The notes: generated by a model from the letters alone, not told the origin. A DNA stretch of 64,000 nt from Sequoia sempervirens (GCA_007258455.2 VDFB02254915.1:94663-158662), one strand, 5' to 3'. Numbered from the stretch's first letter, positions 52,670-64,000 are shown. A program made the numbers and translations.

Positions 52670-53723
52670 AGACCAACATCTCAACATATTTCAAGAGACG
52701 GGCAAAACTAACCCCAAATAGGCTAGATGGCAAAGGTTTCTAGCCAAGTTCGATTTTGAGATCATCTACAACCTAGGGAAAAAGAATGTTGTAGTTGATG
52801 CTCCAAGCAGAAAAGCATAGTTGTTGGCAGTTGAGTGTATGCAGGAAGAGGCAACTTCAAGGAAGAGCCAAATTGCATTATCAAAAAAGGTGTTGGAATC
52901 CATCAAAGAAGGTTTGGAGATGGACCCTCGGGCTGCAAAGTTGTGGAAACAAGCAAAGGAGGGACAAACTCACAAGTTCAATGTGAAGGATGGACTAATG
53001 GTGTACACCCAAGATTGAGTTTATGTCCCGAAATGGAAGAGCTTGTAGAGGGAGATGATGCAAGAATGTCATGAGAGTGTTTGGGCTGATCATTCGAGGC
53101 AGAAAAGAACCCTCGCTCTCTTGGAAAGGGGCTTCTACTGGCCAAGAATGAGAAAAGATATAGATGAGTATGTCAAAAAATTTCTTGTTTGTCAACAGGG
53201 CAAGGTGGTGACACAATCTCCCAAAGGTTTACTTCAACCCCTCCCTATACCAGTTAGGCCTTGGGCTAGTGTCAGCATGGATTTCATTATCACGCTGCCT
53301 AATGTGGACAGGTACACAAGTATCATGGTAGTTGTCAACAAGTTCTCAAAATATGGGATCTTTGTTTTGTGCAAGGAATTGTGCAAAGCAGAGGACACAA
53401 CAAATTACTTTTACAAGAATGTGGTTAAGTGCTAGGGTGTGCCATTGAGTATCATCAATGACAAAGATCCTCGGTTTACCAACACATTTGGGGTACAGCT
53501 TTTTAAATTGATGGGGACAAAGTTGTTGATGTCAACCAACCATCACCCTAAGATGGACGGTCGGATCAAGCGAATCAATGCAGTGTTGGAGGACTACCTG
53601 AGACACTTTGTTTGGTCGGACCAATCCAACTGGCCTAAGTTGTTGGACTCCGCTCAATTCAGCTACAATATGCAAAAGTCAAGGTCAAGTCAATACTCAC
53701 TGTTTCACTTGGCGAAAGGGTAA
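52670..53723 (+). pseudogene. TE-7 integrase
   Basis: An RNase H end/linker remnant ('DFEIIYNLGKKNVV.DA.SRK', about 52750-52815) leads to the zinc-binding region ('CHESVWADHSRQKRTLALLERGFYWPRMRKDI', about 53060-53165), where the first Cys of the usual C..C pair is Phe. The core has 'SVSMDFI' (first Asp) and 'INDKDPRFT' (second Asp). 'MDGRIKRINAVLEDYL' has Lys where the catalytic Glu stands in the family motif. Stops at 53017, 53433 and 53721. Confidence 0.82.
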
Positions 53724-54520
53724 TAGCCACCGACTCCTCACCAGTCTTGAGTGGGTACTTGAGCGAGTGCCCGAGTGTAGTGGATCACCTAAAGGATTGG
53801 CAAGACAGAGTGGATCTAGTGCACCATCATTTGGTCAAGGCTGCAGAAACGATGAAGAGGTATGCAAACTCGAGCAAGAGGATTTTGGACTTCAACATAG
53901 GTGACAAGGTCCTCTTGAAGTTAGATCTAGACCAATTCAAACCAATGAAAGATTTGAGCCATGCATTGACAAGAAGGATTGATGGACCTTACATAATAAT
54001 TTGCAAGGTCGGAAAGGTTGCCTATAGACTGGAGTTACCGGCTCATATGAGGGTGCACAATGTGTTCCATGTGAGTTAGCTTCGTCCTCTTCATGAAGAC
54101 AAGGACAAGTTGAAGAAGTGCTTGCAATAAAGGAGGGCAGGTTTGGAGACCATAGGTGGAGAGAGCTCTTGGTTCATATGAGGGTGCACAATGTGTTCCA
54201 TGTGAGTTAACTCCGTCCTCTTCATGAAGACAAGGACAAGTTGAAGAAGTGCTTGCAATAAAGGAGCGCAAGTAGATCCAGTTGAAGACGTGCTTGCAAT
54301 AAAGGAGGGCGGGTTTGGAGACCATAGGTGGAGAGAGCTCTTGGTTCACTGGCAAGGCCAACCTAGGGAGAGGGCTTCTTGGGAGAAAGTTGAGTGGAAA
54401 TTTGAAGACAAGGTGTTCGAGTTCATGGAGGACTCTGCACCAATCCTCTAAGTCCCAAAATGAGTTGGGTGTTCTCTACATGCATCAAGGGGTGTGGTGC
54501 AGGTGTCAAGGACATCATGT
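53724..54520 (+). pseudogene. TE-7 integrase C-terminus and chromodomain-like tail
   Basis: 53747-54079 reads '...RYANSSKRILDFNIGDKVLLKL', 'LTRRIDGPYII' and 'VAYRLELPAHMRVHNVFHVS', the GPY/F-type integrase end. After a short duplication (54064-54340), 'VHWQGQPRERASWEKVEWK' (about 54347-54405) resembles a chromodomain, the module that guides chromoviruses to chromatin. Stops interrupt it. Confidence 0.75.
54064..54342 (+). repeat. Local duplication in the TE-7 3' coding end
   Basis: 'GTGTTCCATGTGAGTTA.CT.CGTCCTCTTCATGAAGACAAGGACAAGTTGAAGAAGTGCTTGCAATAAAGGAG' occurs at 54061 and 54193. 'GGTTTGGAGACCATAGGTGGAGAGAGCTCTTGGTTCA' occurs at about 54139 and 54311. A third short copy of GTTGAAGA.GTGCTTGCAATAAAGGAG lies at about 54281. 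Confidence 0.85.
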
Positions 54521-54539
54521 GTTTTTAAGTGGGGGAGAA

Positions 54540-55559
54540 TGTAAGGGGATGGTGAGGTTGACCCAAGGACGAGTGACTTCATCCACACACCCGAGTTCTA
54601 GAAGGGGCTACTTGTCCAACATTGGGGCGAGTTGGTAAGTAACCCCATAGAGATCCAAAGCACCAACCAAGTACTAGGTTGGGTTGCACAAGGAATGCCA
54701 GACTTGGAGTCTGCAAAAGTAATGTTGCATGGAATGCAGAAGTCAAGCTGGGAGCTTGCAATCCCAACAAGAGGCAATTTCTCCTATAGATCGACAAAGG
54801 AGGTTAAGGTTGGAGTCAAGGACTTGCATCCTCAACAAATGAGCTGAGTAACAATCCAATATCATGTTGGAGGTTCCACATTGGCTGACATCTAAAGAAG
54901 CTTGCAAAGTCAGTTTGGGATAGTGCAGAGGCTAAGGAGAGTTGCAAACTCCATCATACCAAACATTGGATTGGTGGACCAACATGTTCTGGGAGCATGT
55001 TGAAACTTGTAGTGACTGCCCAAACTAGAATGTGTAGTAGTTGATCAAGTCCAAAGTTGTAGTAGTTGGCTCAATTAATTGTTCAACCTAAAGCTCACTG
55101 GGAATCAAACAAATAGCTTATATAAGGGAAGTAGAGTACCCTACCACTATTAAACTTTAGCTCTCAACTAGTATTTGCTTCCCATACATGAAGGGTCATA
55201 CTGGAGAGATCCAAAGAGGCTCACAACAGAAATCAACAACGGAGTGTTATTTGGGAAGCCGACTTAGATTCTTAGAGGAGGCCTGGGTCGAGGATTGGGT
55301 AAGTCACCCTGAAGCCTAATTGAGGGATTGGGGTGCACCAACTGGGAGAGAAAAACATCAAAAGAAGTCAGAGGAGTTCCAAGGTTCAAAAGCTAAGTGA
55401 AGATATACATCCAAAGGGTGGGGCCAGAGTCTTGACTACATCTTGAAGAGTGTCTATGAGTCCACAAGTGGGTGTTCTTGTTGAGTTCTTGGGAAGATCT
55501 TGGTTGAGTCCAACTCAGGGGGTTGTTATTGTAATAGGGGCCGCTTATTCATAAAACTA
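54540..55559 (+). repeat. TE-7 3' LTR, first part
   Basis: Starts TGTAAGGGGATGG after the polypurine tract. It is cut at AACTA (55555-55559) by the outer solo LTR and resumes at 61435. Confidence 0.65.
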
Positions 55560-57453
55560 TGTAATGTCCCTTGTCCTAATTTTCCTTAGAATTCGCCTAT
55601 GGGTCACAATTTCCACAAACTAGGGTTTGTGACACCCCTCCAATTTGTTGTTTTCTTTGACAGCTCAGATACTTTGTTAGACCTTATTTTTATGTTATTA
55701 TTATTCTATTGTTGACAGTAAAGCGATAATAGACTATATTGATGTGATGATACATTATATACATGGTGATTATGTTTGATATGCTTTATGTTTGCATAGA
55801 TGCTTAGTTGAGATGACATTGCTATATATGTTCATTGTAATTTAATTGATATTTTATCTCGTCAGTTGATGTGATATTGTATTGGTGAAGAGAACGGTAT
55901 TGCCTCACTTACTTGCAAATGTCCTGTGATTTCCGCGATTCTCTCTTCACGGTGTGTATGAATTATTATCTGGATACATGTACGACATTTGCTTTGTTTG
56001 TAGGTTTGTAGGTACAGGACAACGACTTCACCTGGTTTCACAGGTCTAAGCGTGTCCACTACTCAACAGTAATGTTGATTGGGAGATAGTAACTAGTTAA
56101 CCTTGTCAAACCTTTACCCTAGTATAGTGTGTCGTCAGTCCGAGTATTGGTCGTGTTCTTTATCCATGTTGGTCTTGGTATTTTATTTATCGTGCAAAGT
56201 TTAATTGTGAGGATTAAATTATATGTTGTTATTAGTATTTAATTAATTTGTATTATGAATGTAAAAACTTTATAATAAATAAATTACTTAATTTAATTTA
56301 AGTTATTATAAAATAATTTTAATTATTAGATTAAATGTGGATTTAAATAAATAAGTGATTTAAATGTGATTTGAATTAAATAAATTGTTTTTAATTTTAA
56401 ATGCATATATTGAGAAAAGATCTTAGAAATATCATGGTTGTTAAAGAAAAAGATATTTGTTGTGTTAACTAGAAGTTAGAAGGTTTTGTTTTCTAATTGT
56501 CTTAAAATTGATTGCCGGAGAGATTGATTGAAAGTGTGAGAAAAGAGGAAGTTGTTTTCACGGAAAAAAAAAGGAGAGAGGTTTTTGGAAATGGTAGAAT
56601 TGTTTTGAAGTTTGAGAAAATTGTTAATCTTAGAAGCTCTCTAATAATTTTAGGAATCTAGTTTGTTGTATTCTTGGCTGTGGATTATTTTTGTTCTCTA
56701 GGAAGTGGCAATTCTTTTGGAGGAAGTTTTGGCAACTTTGGCAAATTGAAGATTAAAGGGAAGCTCGGCATCAATCTCTGAATCGTCCAATCTTCTCAAA
56801 TAGGTTCTTTATTGCTTTGTGAATTTTAATTTGAAAGAGATTTAATTTTATTGTATTGCAAATTGGAAAAGACTAGAAAAGGAATTCTTTTATTTTAGAA
56901 GCTCTTGTTTTTTAAAGAAATTGCCATGAATGTTGAACCTCTGTAGAAAACAATTTAAATCCTCTATGTAAATTGATTATTTGAAATAGATTGATACAAA
57001 AGGAAATTATAGTGGAATTATAGAATCTCTGTTGAATTTAAATCAAAACTTAGAAAACCTCTTTCTAAAAAATTGAATTTATTCTTCTCTGTAGAAAATG
57101 ATAAATTTCCATGAAAGATTTAGATCTCTATAAGAAATGATTTTTTTTACACAATAGAAAATTCAAAGAAAATATTTGATGATTTAGGAAACCTCTGTAA
57201 ATTTGTGAATCTTTCCTGTAGAAAAAGTTTTATGAATAACTTTTGTAGGAAAAAATACAGCAGAGAGAGACAGTTACTAAATTAATCATAACTAAAAATT
57301 TACAAACTGGGTATGGCTGATTTTTTTTATATGTTTTAAAAGACTTGGTGGCGCACCTTCAGTAAAAATTTTAGAGAAACCCAGATCCGAAATCGAAAGT
57401 TATTAAAGTCGCAACAGACTGGTTTTATGTTTAATATTGTTTGAAAAATATAA

Positions 57454-57456
<3 letters not shown>

Positions 57457-57490
<34 letters not shown>
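57457..57490. repeat. (TA)n microsatellite
   Basis: Uninterrupted TA dinucleotides for about 34 bp inside the inner solo LTR. Confidence 0.9.
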
Positions 57491-57495
<5 letters not shown>

Positions 57496-57789
57496 TTATT
57501 TGAAAAATATATATTGAGAAATTTGCATATAATTTTAAAATATTTAAATAATATATTTAAATATAAATATAATTAAATGTATTTTTAAATAGGTGCATGC
57601 ACATGCACAATTTAGATATATTAATATGAAATATTTTATCAAAAAAAATTGATGTTTATTATTATGTGTGATTGAGTAAATTGAATTTAAACAATTAGTT
57701 TTAAATTCTTATTTTTATTGTAAATAGAATTATAATTTAAATGATTTATTTCATGCAGTGTGATTGTTTGAATTGGATTATGTAATTAG

Positions 57790-57792
<3 letters not shown>

Positions 57793-57825
<33 letters not shown>
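57793..57825. repeat. (TA)n microsatellite
   Basis: Uninterrupted AT dinucleotides for about 33 bp, the second such run in the inner solo LTR. Confidence 0.9.
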
Positions 57826-57828
<3 letters not shown>

Positions 57829-59776
57829 GGTATTTATTTAGATGGATTTTATTACAACAGGTGCATGCAAGCACGATTAGTTAAATTTATAATGATAGAT
57901 TATTTTAATTGTGAAGTTGAGTTAATTGTTATGAGCAATTGTGTAACTGAAGGTTAAACATTTAGTTTTATTTGGTTAATTGAATTATTAAATTGGAATT
58001 ATGCTTAAACGATGTATTTTAAATATAAGATATTGATCTATTGGATTTAGGAAATCCAAATGGTAGTGCTTTTAATTACATGAGTGGTTTATTTTAATTA
58101 CATGTATTTCTGTAATTGTGAATTGTAGGGGATATTTGTTGTCGAGAAAATGTAAGCCTTCCAAAGATTGTAATTGTGAAAGGGTTGTTGTGTCTGTTAT
58201 TCACCCTTTCAGATTTCTTTGGGTAGTGCACGTATTTGGGATTCAATATTTGACATCCGTAGGGATGTGTTACCTCTTGAGATATGGTCATTTGTTATTA
58301 GTTTTAGTGCACTGTCTACCCTTGGGTTGTAGAATGAGTTATTGTGTTGTCGATAGGGGAGTGGCTTTCAATGGGGGTCAGGACACAAAGTGGTCCGAGG
58401 ACAACACGTGTGAGAGTCAGGTTAATCAGTGGAAATTAAATAACCTATATTAGAGGAAAGGGTAGTTAATACATTTAACTGGATAATTTAGCCTCGCTCA
58501 TTGGCTCAAGGGCTTGTGTGAGACTTGAGATGAGTTGAGAAGGCCTGGACTGTCAAGATCGTTATCTTGTCTTCTCGAAAGATAATTGATTCCGCACTGG
58601 TGTGCATGTGGGGCCGGGGTTCGTGAGAGATTATGAAGATAACCCAAGATGGGGGTCGGGACCTAGGAAGATCTCCTTAGGATAACCAATGCAACCTTTG
58701 TGATGACACTCCTCCTATGACAACAGTCAATTTGTATTGTACAGTGGTTGTTCTTGATTCAATGATTCTGGAAGCAATGTAACCCTATGTTTTGTATTTA
58801 CTGGTACAATGTGGCTTTGTACATTGTCTGTGTCTAGAGGTAGTAGGTTTGTCTTGGTTACCTTTTACTATCTCCTAGCACGGGGGTTGGTCCTACGGGT
58901 ACCACATGGCTGGGTGGCATGCACCTTACACTGTTGGGCATTCTCTTCATGTTCGTGATGGCGGGGTCTTCTAGTTTGAGGAGCTCGTGTGTTTCTATGG
59001 ATTTGTACTTCTCTTATATTCATTGTAACAGTGGGACACTATGTATTGTATTCCTTATTTATTATTGAGGAGAATTCTTGTATTGTAATTGTAACATTAT
59101 GTATGATCTATTCACTGTTGGATTAAATTGTATATATTGTTTTAAGTGGTGTTGTATCTGTAGAAATATGTTCATTACATTTCCATGTTTAATTTATTAT
59201 GCAATGGGTTAATGCTTTGATGTATATTGTTATCATGAGTTAATTTCATATGCTATGTTTTAGAATAATTTTGTAAGTTGTGAATTCACATGTAGACGCG
59301 TTGTGTGGCCTAGAGGATGTATGTGTTAAGAGTAGTTTACTTGTCATTGTTACTCTTTTTAAGGAAAAAATTTAGTTGTGCTTCCGCAGTGTTGCATCGT
59401 CCTCTAGGTTGCGGGACGGGGTCTTACAGGGTTAGGGTTTTCACCTTGTCAAATGAATAGCTCCTTGATGATGTAATATAGAATTGAAAACCTGCATTCA
59501 ACCCATAAACAACATTCCCCAAACATGCCTATGTACATTTGTTAGCATTAACCAATGGCAACACACTTATAGATTATCAATAATGCAACCTATTGTGAAC
59601 TAGGAGGAGTGGCATGGTGGGTCCGTCCGAAGCCATATACCAACCTAAGAGGTTGTATACCACAACTCTCCCCATTGGCGACTTGTACCTGCTTTCCCCA
59701 ACCCTATCCCAACCTCAAAAAACACTTTGCCCGTTTGTGGGAACAGGCGGAGCTCCCAAGCGGTCTTGGCACATCC

Positions 59777-59885
59777 ACCCCTCGATGGCCCATCCTTTTC
59801 TTAGGATTGGGTGGTCTGTAAGTGGAATCCCACCCCTCCATGGCCCATTCCTTTCTTAGGATTGGGTGGACCATAAGTGGAATCT
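59777..59885 (+). repeat. Tandem duplication, unit about 54 bp
   Basis: 'CACCCCTCGATGGCCCATCCTTTTCTTAGGATTGGGTGG' then '.C..TAAGTGGAATC' at 59779 is repeated at about 59831 with few changes. Part of the outer solo LTR. Confidence 0.85.
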
Positions 59886-61434
59886 CTAGGCATGCACCAC
59901 TCTCCCCAAACCACTTCCCCCAAGCAGGTTTCCAAACAGATTCAAACACTCAAATATTAATACATAGCAATAGATAAATCATGTGTGAAGACAGCATATA
60001 TAGATCCTTGCCTAAGGTGATAGATAGCAATGCAAATATAATCATTTTGATGTCTGAAATAATTATTAGTTAAAACATACAAGAGCAGTTGGCACTTATG
60101 AAGACACTTAACAATTAACAATATCGTGCATATAGATCAGTGTGCTAAAGAACAACGAGTCAATGCATATATGTATACTCTGATGCTACGGCTGGTAAGT
60201 GAAGCAATTGCATATGAGTGCAGACCGCTGTTATGAAGAATAAGCCAACAGTACAAATATAACAAACTGTGGTAATAAAGAGTAATTAATTATTTAAGAT
60301 GGATCAGATCACTGCTAGGAAGGATCATCGATCAAAGCATAAATATATTTCAGATCGACTTATCTTAATGAGCAGAAATACACTTGATATAAATGTCGCT
60401 GTCTCAGAAGTTACTTCACTGGTCTCTATCTCCTGATCGCCTTTTTGGTTCTTATCGATTCATTGTCCCCATGCATTCTTGGTGATAATACGTACGCCAA
60501 TAGATCTCTTATAGTTTATTCCATTTCTTTCTATCTGCGGTTAACTCAGATTTCCCAATGATTTCCATTTTGTTCTATTCCTTTCATCACATTAATACAT
60601 CTCTGTTTATACCCAGAAATATATTTCAGGTTTCTAATTATTCTCTTATCTGCATATATATTTTCTATTTCCATTTCCAATCTGCTGCTCCTCCATAATC
60701 CCCAATTCACAATCATCTTTTAAATCTTTATGACATAATGAAAGGATGCATCTCTTGTAAGAGAGACAACCCTTATAAAAGTCACCACCTTACATTATCC
60801 ATTTTGTCTTAATCGATGCCTTCTAAAATGCTGTTTATTATCCTCAACGAATCTTTAACTATATTTCTGCCTTTGTGTCCTTTCCTATGGTCGCTCCATT
60901 TGAGAACACTTAATCGCTGCTTTTTTAGTTTTAATCGCTGACTTTATTATTTCTTTTAATCGCTGCCTTGTATCATTTATGAGATTGCTGCTTTTTCCTT
61001 ATCACCTAATCGCTGCTTTATTGCTTCAAGATATATATTAATTTATTTTTGTTTTCTTTTTATTCTACTCTCTTGGTTTTGGGGAATCAAAGTGATTAAT
61101 CCTGGTCGGCTAGTATTAGATGGTCTTTGTCTTGTGTGCCAAGTAATTTAATCTGTTTTTATTTCCTTCTGATGTATATATTATTTTATATTTATATAAT
61201 GTATGTTTATTTTCATATCGTATATATATTTTAACATAGTATGATAATATTTAATTTGTTTGATATTTATATTATTATATCTGATAATTATAATATTATC
61301 TGATGATAATTATAATTATAGTATTGAATTGTTAATATTCTTTTTTTACATTTTAATATATATTTTGTTATTTATTTATTTGCATTTCAATGCTTTATAA
61401 TTTAACACTGCCATTTCGGGGGCATGACAAACTA

Positions 61435-61598
61435 TATATTTCACCCTACATCTGTGTCATCAGTCATTGTCTACAATAGAGCATCTCAGTAGTGTATATT
61501 GTGAAAGTTTTGTTGCACGATTAAAAAGAAGTTGCAAGAGTTGGACTCGGTTGTGCTAGGCGTATCCCGATACTCTTGTGAGGATTTTGATCCTCACA
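61435..61598 (+). repeat. TE-7 3' LTR, last part (end tentative)
   Basis: Continues the LTR after the solo-LTR insertion and ends ATCCTCACA, the imperfect inverse of the start TGTAAGGGGAT. hAT-2 homology starts right after it. Confidence 0.5.
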
Positions 61599-61601
61599 GG
61601 C

Positions 61602-63135
61602 AAACCAAGTAAAGAGGGCGTTGATGCTGCATGGAGGCATGGCCTTGGTACAATTGATAATTGATTGGATCAAACAGGCGCATGTCAAGGCTGAAGAGAT
61701 TCATTTCATTCTTGTGGGGTATATTCAAATCATTCTCAAAACTGAAGCTGTTGAAAGTAAGTGAAACAATACAATTTTAAGTTTCATTTCGGTAATTTAT
61801 TTTTTAAAACTTGTGCATGTTTTCTTCTTTGTTTTTATTTTTTTATCTTTTATTTTCCAAATAGGTTGCTAAGATCCAATTCACCTCCAATCCAACCCAT
61901 GAAGGTGTGGGTGGCACTTTCTAGCATGGTCGTCAACTAACTTTGGTCCATACAGAAGCAATCCAGAAGTGAGTGGACAACAAAAATTAAGCAAATGATC
62001 CTATATGACACTTGGTGGAATTGTGTGTAGAATATCTTCTTATTTTCACCAAGCTCATCCTTAGTATAATTTTTTATACTAACATAGATAAGCCATGTTT
62101 GGAAGAATTTTATGATAGCATCAACTCAATGATTAAGAAAATGAAGACCGTCATAAATGAAAAAGAACAAAATCCTAGGAAAAAAATTCTTCAAACAATT
62201 GCAAACAATTCTTGTTTAGCAATAGAACAAAATGACCACCCCTTTATATCTCCTTGCCTTTGCATTGACTCTAAAATATTACAGCACTAAGATTTTTTCT
62301 CTATCAAAGATTGCACCGTAGAGAGATGTGGAAGTCAACAAAGAGTACAAGTTAGCATTTGCTAGACTCTTCCCAAATCCTGATTTGGAGGGTGTAGTCA
62401 CGAATAAGTTTGTTCGTCCTATACACTCAAATGGTCAACATATTTTCGCTCTTCATGACAAGTATAAGAAGGATGTTCATAACCGGTGATACCTCCATAG
62501 TCAAATATTCCAGCACCTACAATTTCTTATGATCAAAGTTTTATTGAAAAGTATTTTTTATATAAAACTCTCACAATTTTAATTTATTTTTATTTTTGAA
62601 ACAAACTTTTTCAATTTGAAGTTTCATTTAGAATTGTATATCTCTAATTCTCTAACTTTACCTCAAAAGATTGTTGATTCGTCTTTTCATCTAAATAGAA
62701 TTGGAGCACATACTCATTCATCCATTTAGTATAGTGCAACTAATCGGCATCAAAAAGTATAAAGGAGTTAGTGTATGTACATTCCAATTTGTGCTTCTTT
62801 TCACAAAAAACAAAATGACTACAAGATAGGGGCAACAAATCTGTGGAATGTAATGCTAGAGCATACTGACTTAGATGCTTCCACTACCCAATAATCTTCA
62901 TTTATTGAAGGGTCACATAGCCAACATACTTTTGGTGCAAGTGCTAGTGGCATTCCATGTGGTTCTTCTAATCTACCTAAATCATCTAATGCCAATTATG
63001 ATGATGATCTCTCTGTAAGATCCATATGATGCTCATTGTTAATTTTATTCTTTTACTATTAAATAATGAATATTCAAGCTTGACAAATTGACATTGAAGT
63101 AGTATTTTAATTTTTATAGCAGTTTTGTTCATTAT
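61602..63135 (+). mobile_element. hAT-2: 5'-truncated second copy of the hAT transposon gene
   Basis: Aligns in order with hAT-1: 'IDWIKQAHVKAEEI' (about 61665-61705), the conserved intron (about 61757-61865), the middle domain with the open stretch 62012-62290, the C-terminal dimerisation region (about 62690-62900) and the 3' noncoding end. The N-terminal/DUF659 half is missing; the break coincides with the TE-7 end. No insertion interrupts it, which defines the edges of the Helitron-like insert in hAT-1. Inactive. Confidence 0.72.
62012..62290 (+). pseudogene. hAT-2 transposase middle-domain fragment
   Basis: Open frame of 92 codons: 'VEYLLIFTKLILS', 'YTNIDKPCLEEFYDSINSMIKKMK', 'PCLCIDSKIL'. 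Homologous to hAT-1 12410-12680. Confidence 0.7.
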
Positions 63136-64000
63136 ATCCATGCTACATGGCATAGTTGAAAAAATCGCTAAAAACTCACCAAATGCGCAAGTAATCGCTG
63201 TGTTTTTATGGAGGTGAGTTAATTGCTAGAAAAATCATGGCCGAGTAAACCGAAAAATCGCAGCGATTCAACAGGTAAAAATCGTGAAGTGTAATAGCAG
63301 TAAAAATCGGTGAAAAATGTTTGCCCTAAGTTTTTCATTTAATATTAACTTGGACGCCGAATTAGTTTTATATTTATTCATGCCCGACAAAGAATGACGA
63401 CGTCTGAGAGCAGTAGGGAGAAAAACGACGACATCTGAGCAAGGATAAATCAGACGGGGGCAGGAGAAAATCCGATCAAGGCGTGCACGTCTGAGAAGTT
63501 AATTGTTTTACTGTTTTCGTATGGTTTTTCTGCATTTTTTTGTCAGCATTTTTTTCTATTTTTTTCCTTCCTGCGTTTTTTCCATAGTTTTCTCTAGGGT
63601 TTTTTAATATTTCTAAATTGTATTACAAATAATGCTTTTTTATAATTTTTTTTTTTATAATAATATTTATAAATTGTATTACAAATAATACTTTTTTATA
63701 ATATTATTTTTTATAATAATATTTCTAAATTGTATTACGAATAATACTTTTTTATAATAATATTTTATTTTATTTTTTTGGAAAATGCCTCCTATTTATA
63801 ATATTTCAGCATTTCTAATTAAATTTTTTTTTAAATAAATTAAATTAAAATATCTAATTTTTCAATATAGTTAATACTTATATAATTATAAATATAATAT
63901 TTATTATTTATTATTAAGTAGTAAATATATTTAAAAGCCTTAAATCTAAATATATTTATTACTTAAGCCATTAAATTTATAATATTATACTTAAGCCTTT
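63136..64000. other. AT-rich right end with AATCG motifs and tandem repeats
   Basis: 63165-63320 is rich in AAAAATCG/CGATT motifs, possibly an old inverted-repeat element. 63606-63770 has three tandem units of about 57 bp (TAATATTT.TAAATTGTATTAC.AATAAT.CTTTTTTATAAT). The rest is poly-A/T rich. No gene. Confidence 0.55.
63606..63770. repeat. AT-rich tandem repeat, about three 57-bp units
   Basis: The landmark AAATTGTATTAC falls at about 63615, 63672 and 63728. Confidence 0.82.

Larger units (their letters stand above)
55628..59428 (+). mobile_element. Inner solo LTR (3.8 kb)
   Basis: Begins TGTGACACCCC and ends GGGGTCTTACA (9 of 11 bases inverted). It is flanked by a perfect GGGTT duplication (55623-55627, 59429-59433). 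Over 3.8 kb no retrotransposon protein is seen; frames such as 58118-58453 show no known domain. (TA)n runs lie at 57457-57490 and 57793-57825. At 3801 bp it is a very long LTR. Confidence 0.82.
55560..61429 (+). mobile_element. Outer solo LTR (about 2.06 kb without its own insert)
   Basis: Begins TGTAATGTCCC and ends GGGGGCATGACA, imperfect inverted ends of gypsy type. It is flanked by AACTA on both sides (55555-55559, 61430-61434). No coding domains and no partner LTR, so it is best read as a solo LTR left by unequal recombination. It carries the inner solo LTR at 55628-59428. Its own sequence is 55560-55627 and 59434-61429. The latter contains a tandem duplication at about 59777-59880 and a cluster of AATCGCTGC motifs at 60910-61020. 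Confidence 0.75.
42740..61598 (+). mobile_element. TE-7: Ty3/gypsy (chromovirus-type) element hosting TE-8 and two solo LTRs
   Basis: Plus-strand gypsy with gag (43486-44631), then, after TE-8, protease, RT, RNase H, integrase and a chromodomain-like tail (50498 to about 54450). A purine tract (AGTGGGGGAGAA) precedes TGTAAGGGGATGG at 54540, the 3' LTR start. The LTR runs 54540-55559, is cut by the outer solo LTR, and resumes at 61435 to about 61598 (ATCCTCACA). That makes about 1.18 kb without the insert. No 5' LTR was found. Many stops and lost catalytic residues: dead. Confidence 0.78.

Noticed and set aside
58118..58453. 111-codon frame inside the inner solo LTR
   Set aside because: Overlapped by other frames, no domain, and lies within a sequence bounded by LTR ends and TSD; probably chance.
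59609..59949. Trp/Pro-rich frames on both strands
   Set aside because: Caused by a 54-bp tandem duplication in the outer solo LTR.
35258..64000. Search for upstream DCAF13 exons
   Set aside because: No minus-strand segment with N-terminal WD repeats and splice signals was seen in the gaps between elements; very short exons could still have been missed by eye.

Overview
This is a nuclear window from a seed plant with a very large, repeat-filled genome. A gymnosperm (conifer-like) source is my inference. It rests on AT-rich DNA, layer upon layer of LTR retrotransposons, and one conserved host gene split by introns of about 12.6 kb and more than 28 kb. I see no bacterial, organellar, rRNA, tRNA or CRISPR sequence.

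Host gene. Only one ordinary gene is recognised: the 3' half of DCAF13 (SOF1, a WD40 protein of the small-subunit processome) on the minus strand. Eight exons lie between 35257 and 18229, all with canonical splice sites and an open joined frame of about 228 codons to the stop. The N-terminal exons were not found up to 64000, so they probably lie beyond the right edge.

Left block (1-17.3 kb). A decayed minus-strand Copia element (TE-1: 1-446 plus 8251 to about 11245) is split by a plus-strand Copia element with about 2 kb LTRs (TE-2: 447-8250). Next comes a hAT transposase gene (hAT-1, about 11250-16330), itself split by a Helitron-like insert (about 12826-15575). An old relative of a GGGGAC-rich MITE follows.

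DCAF13 intron block (18.6-31.1 kb). The long intron holds TE-3 (20914-30111, TSD GGGTG), a Copia-type element with no retrotransposon genes that instead carries exon-like host sequence. TE-4 (20994-26768), a decayed gag-pol Copia, is nested in its 3' LTR, and a 401-bp hAT-type MITE with a perfect 8-bp TSD lies in its 3' region. A second 401-bp MITE sits in the next large intron (33261-33661).

Right block (36.3-64 kb). In order: TE-5 (36376-39809, TSD AAGAG, internally deleted Copia); TE-6 (minus Copia remnant with a scrambled, partly inverted LTR); TE-7 (Ty3/gypsy chromovirus-type, plus strand, catalytically dead), with TE-8 (44632-50497, TSD ATGGG, nearly intact Copia) nested in its gag-pol. 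In the 3' LTR of TE-7 lies a solo LTR (55560-61429, TSD AACTA), which holds a second solo LTR (55628-59428, TSD GGGTT). A truncated second copy of the hAT gene (hAT-2) and AT-rich repeats close the window.

TE-3, TE-4, TE-5 and TE-8 form one extended family. All four have a noncoding tract between coding sequence and 3' LTR made of short hairpin-forming tandem repeats. TE-1 and TE-6 belong to a second Copia family and share LTR sequence. The nesting gives a relative age order: TE-7 before TE-8; TE-3 before TE-4; TE-1 before TE-2; hAT-1 before the Helitron.
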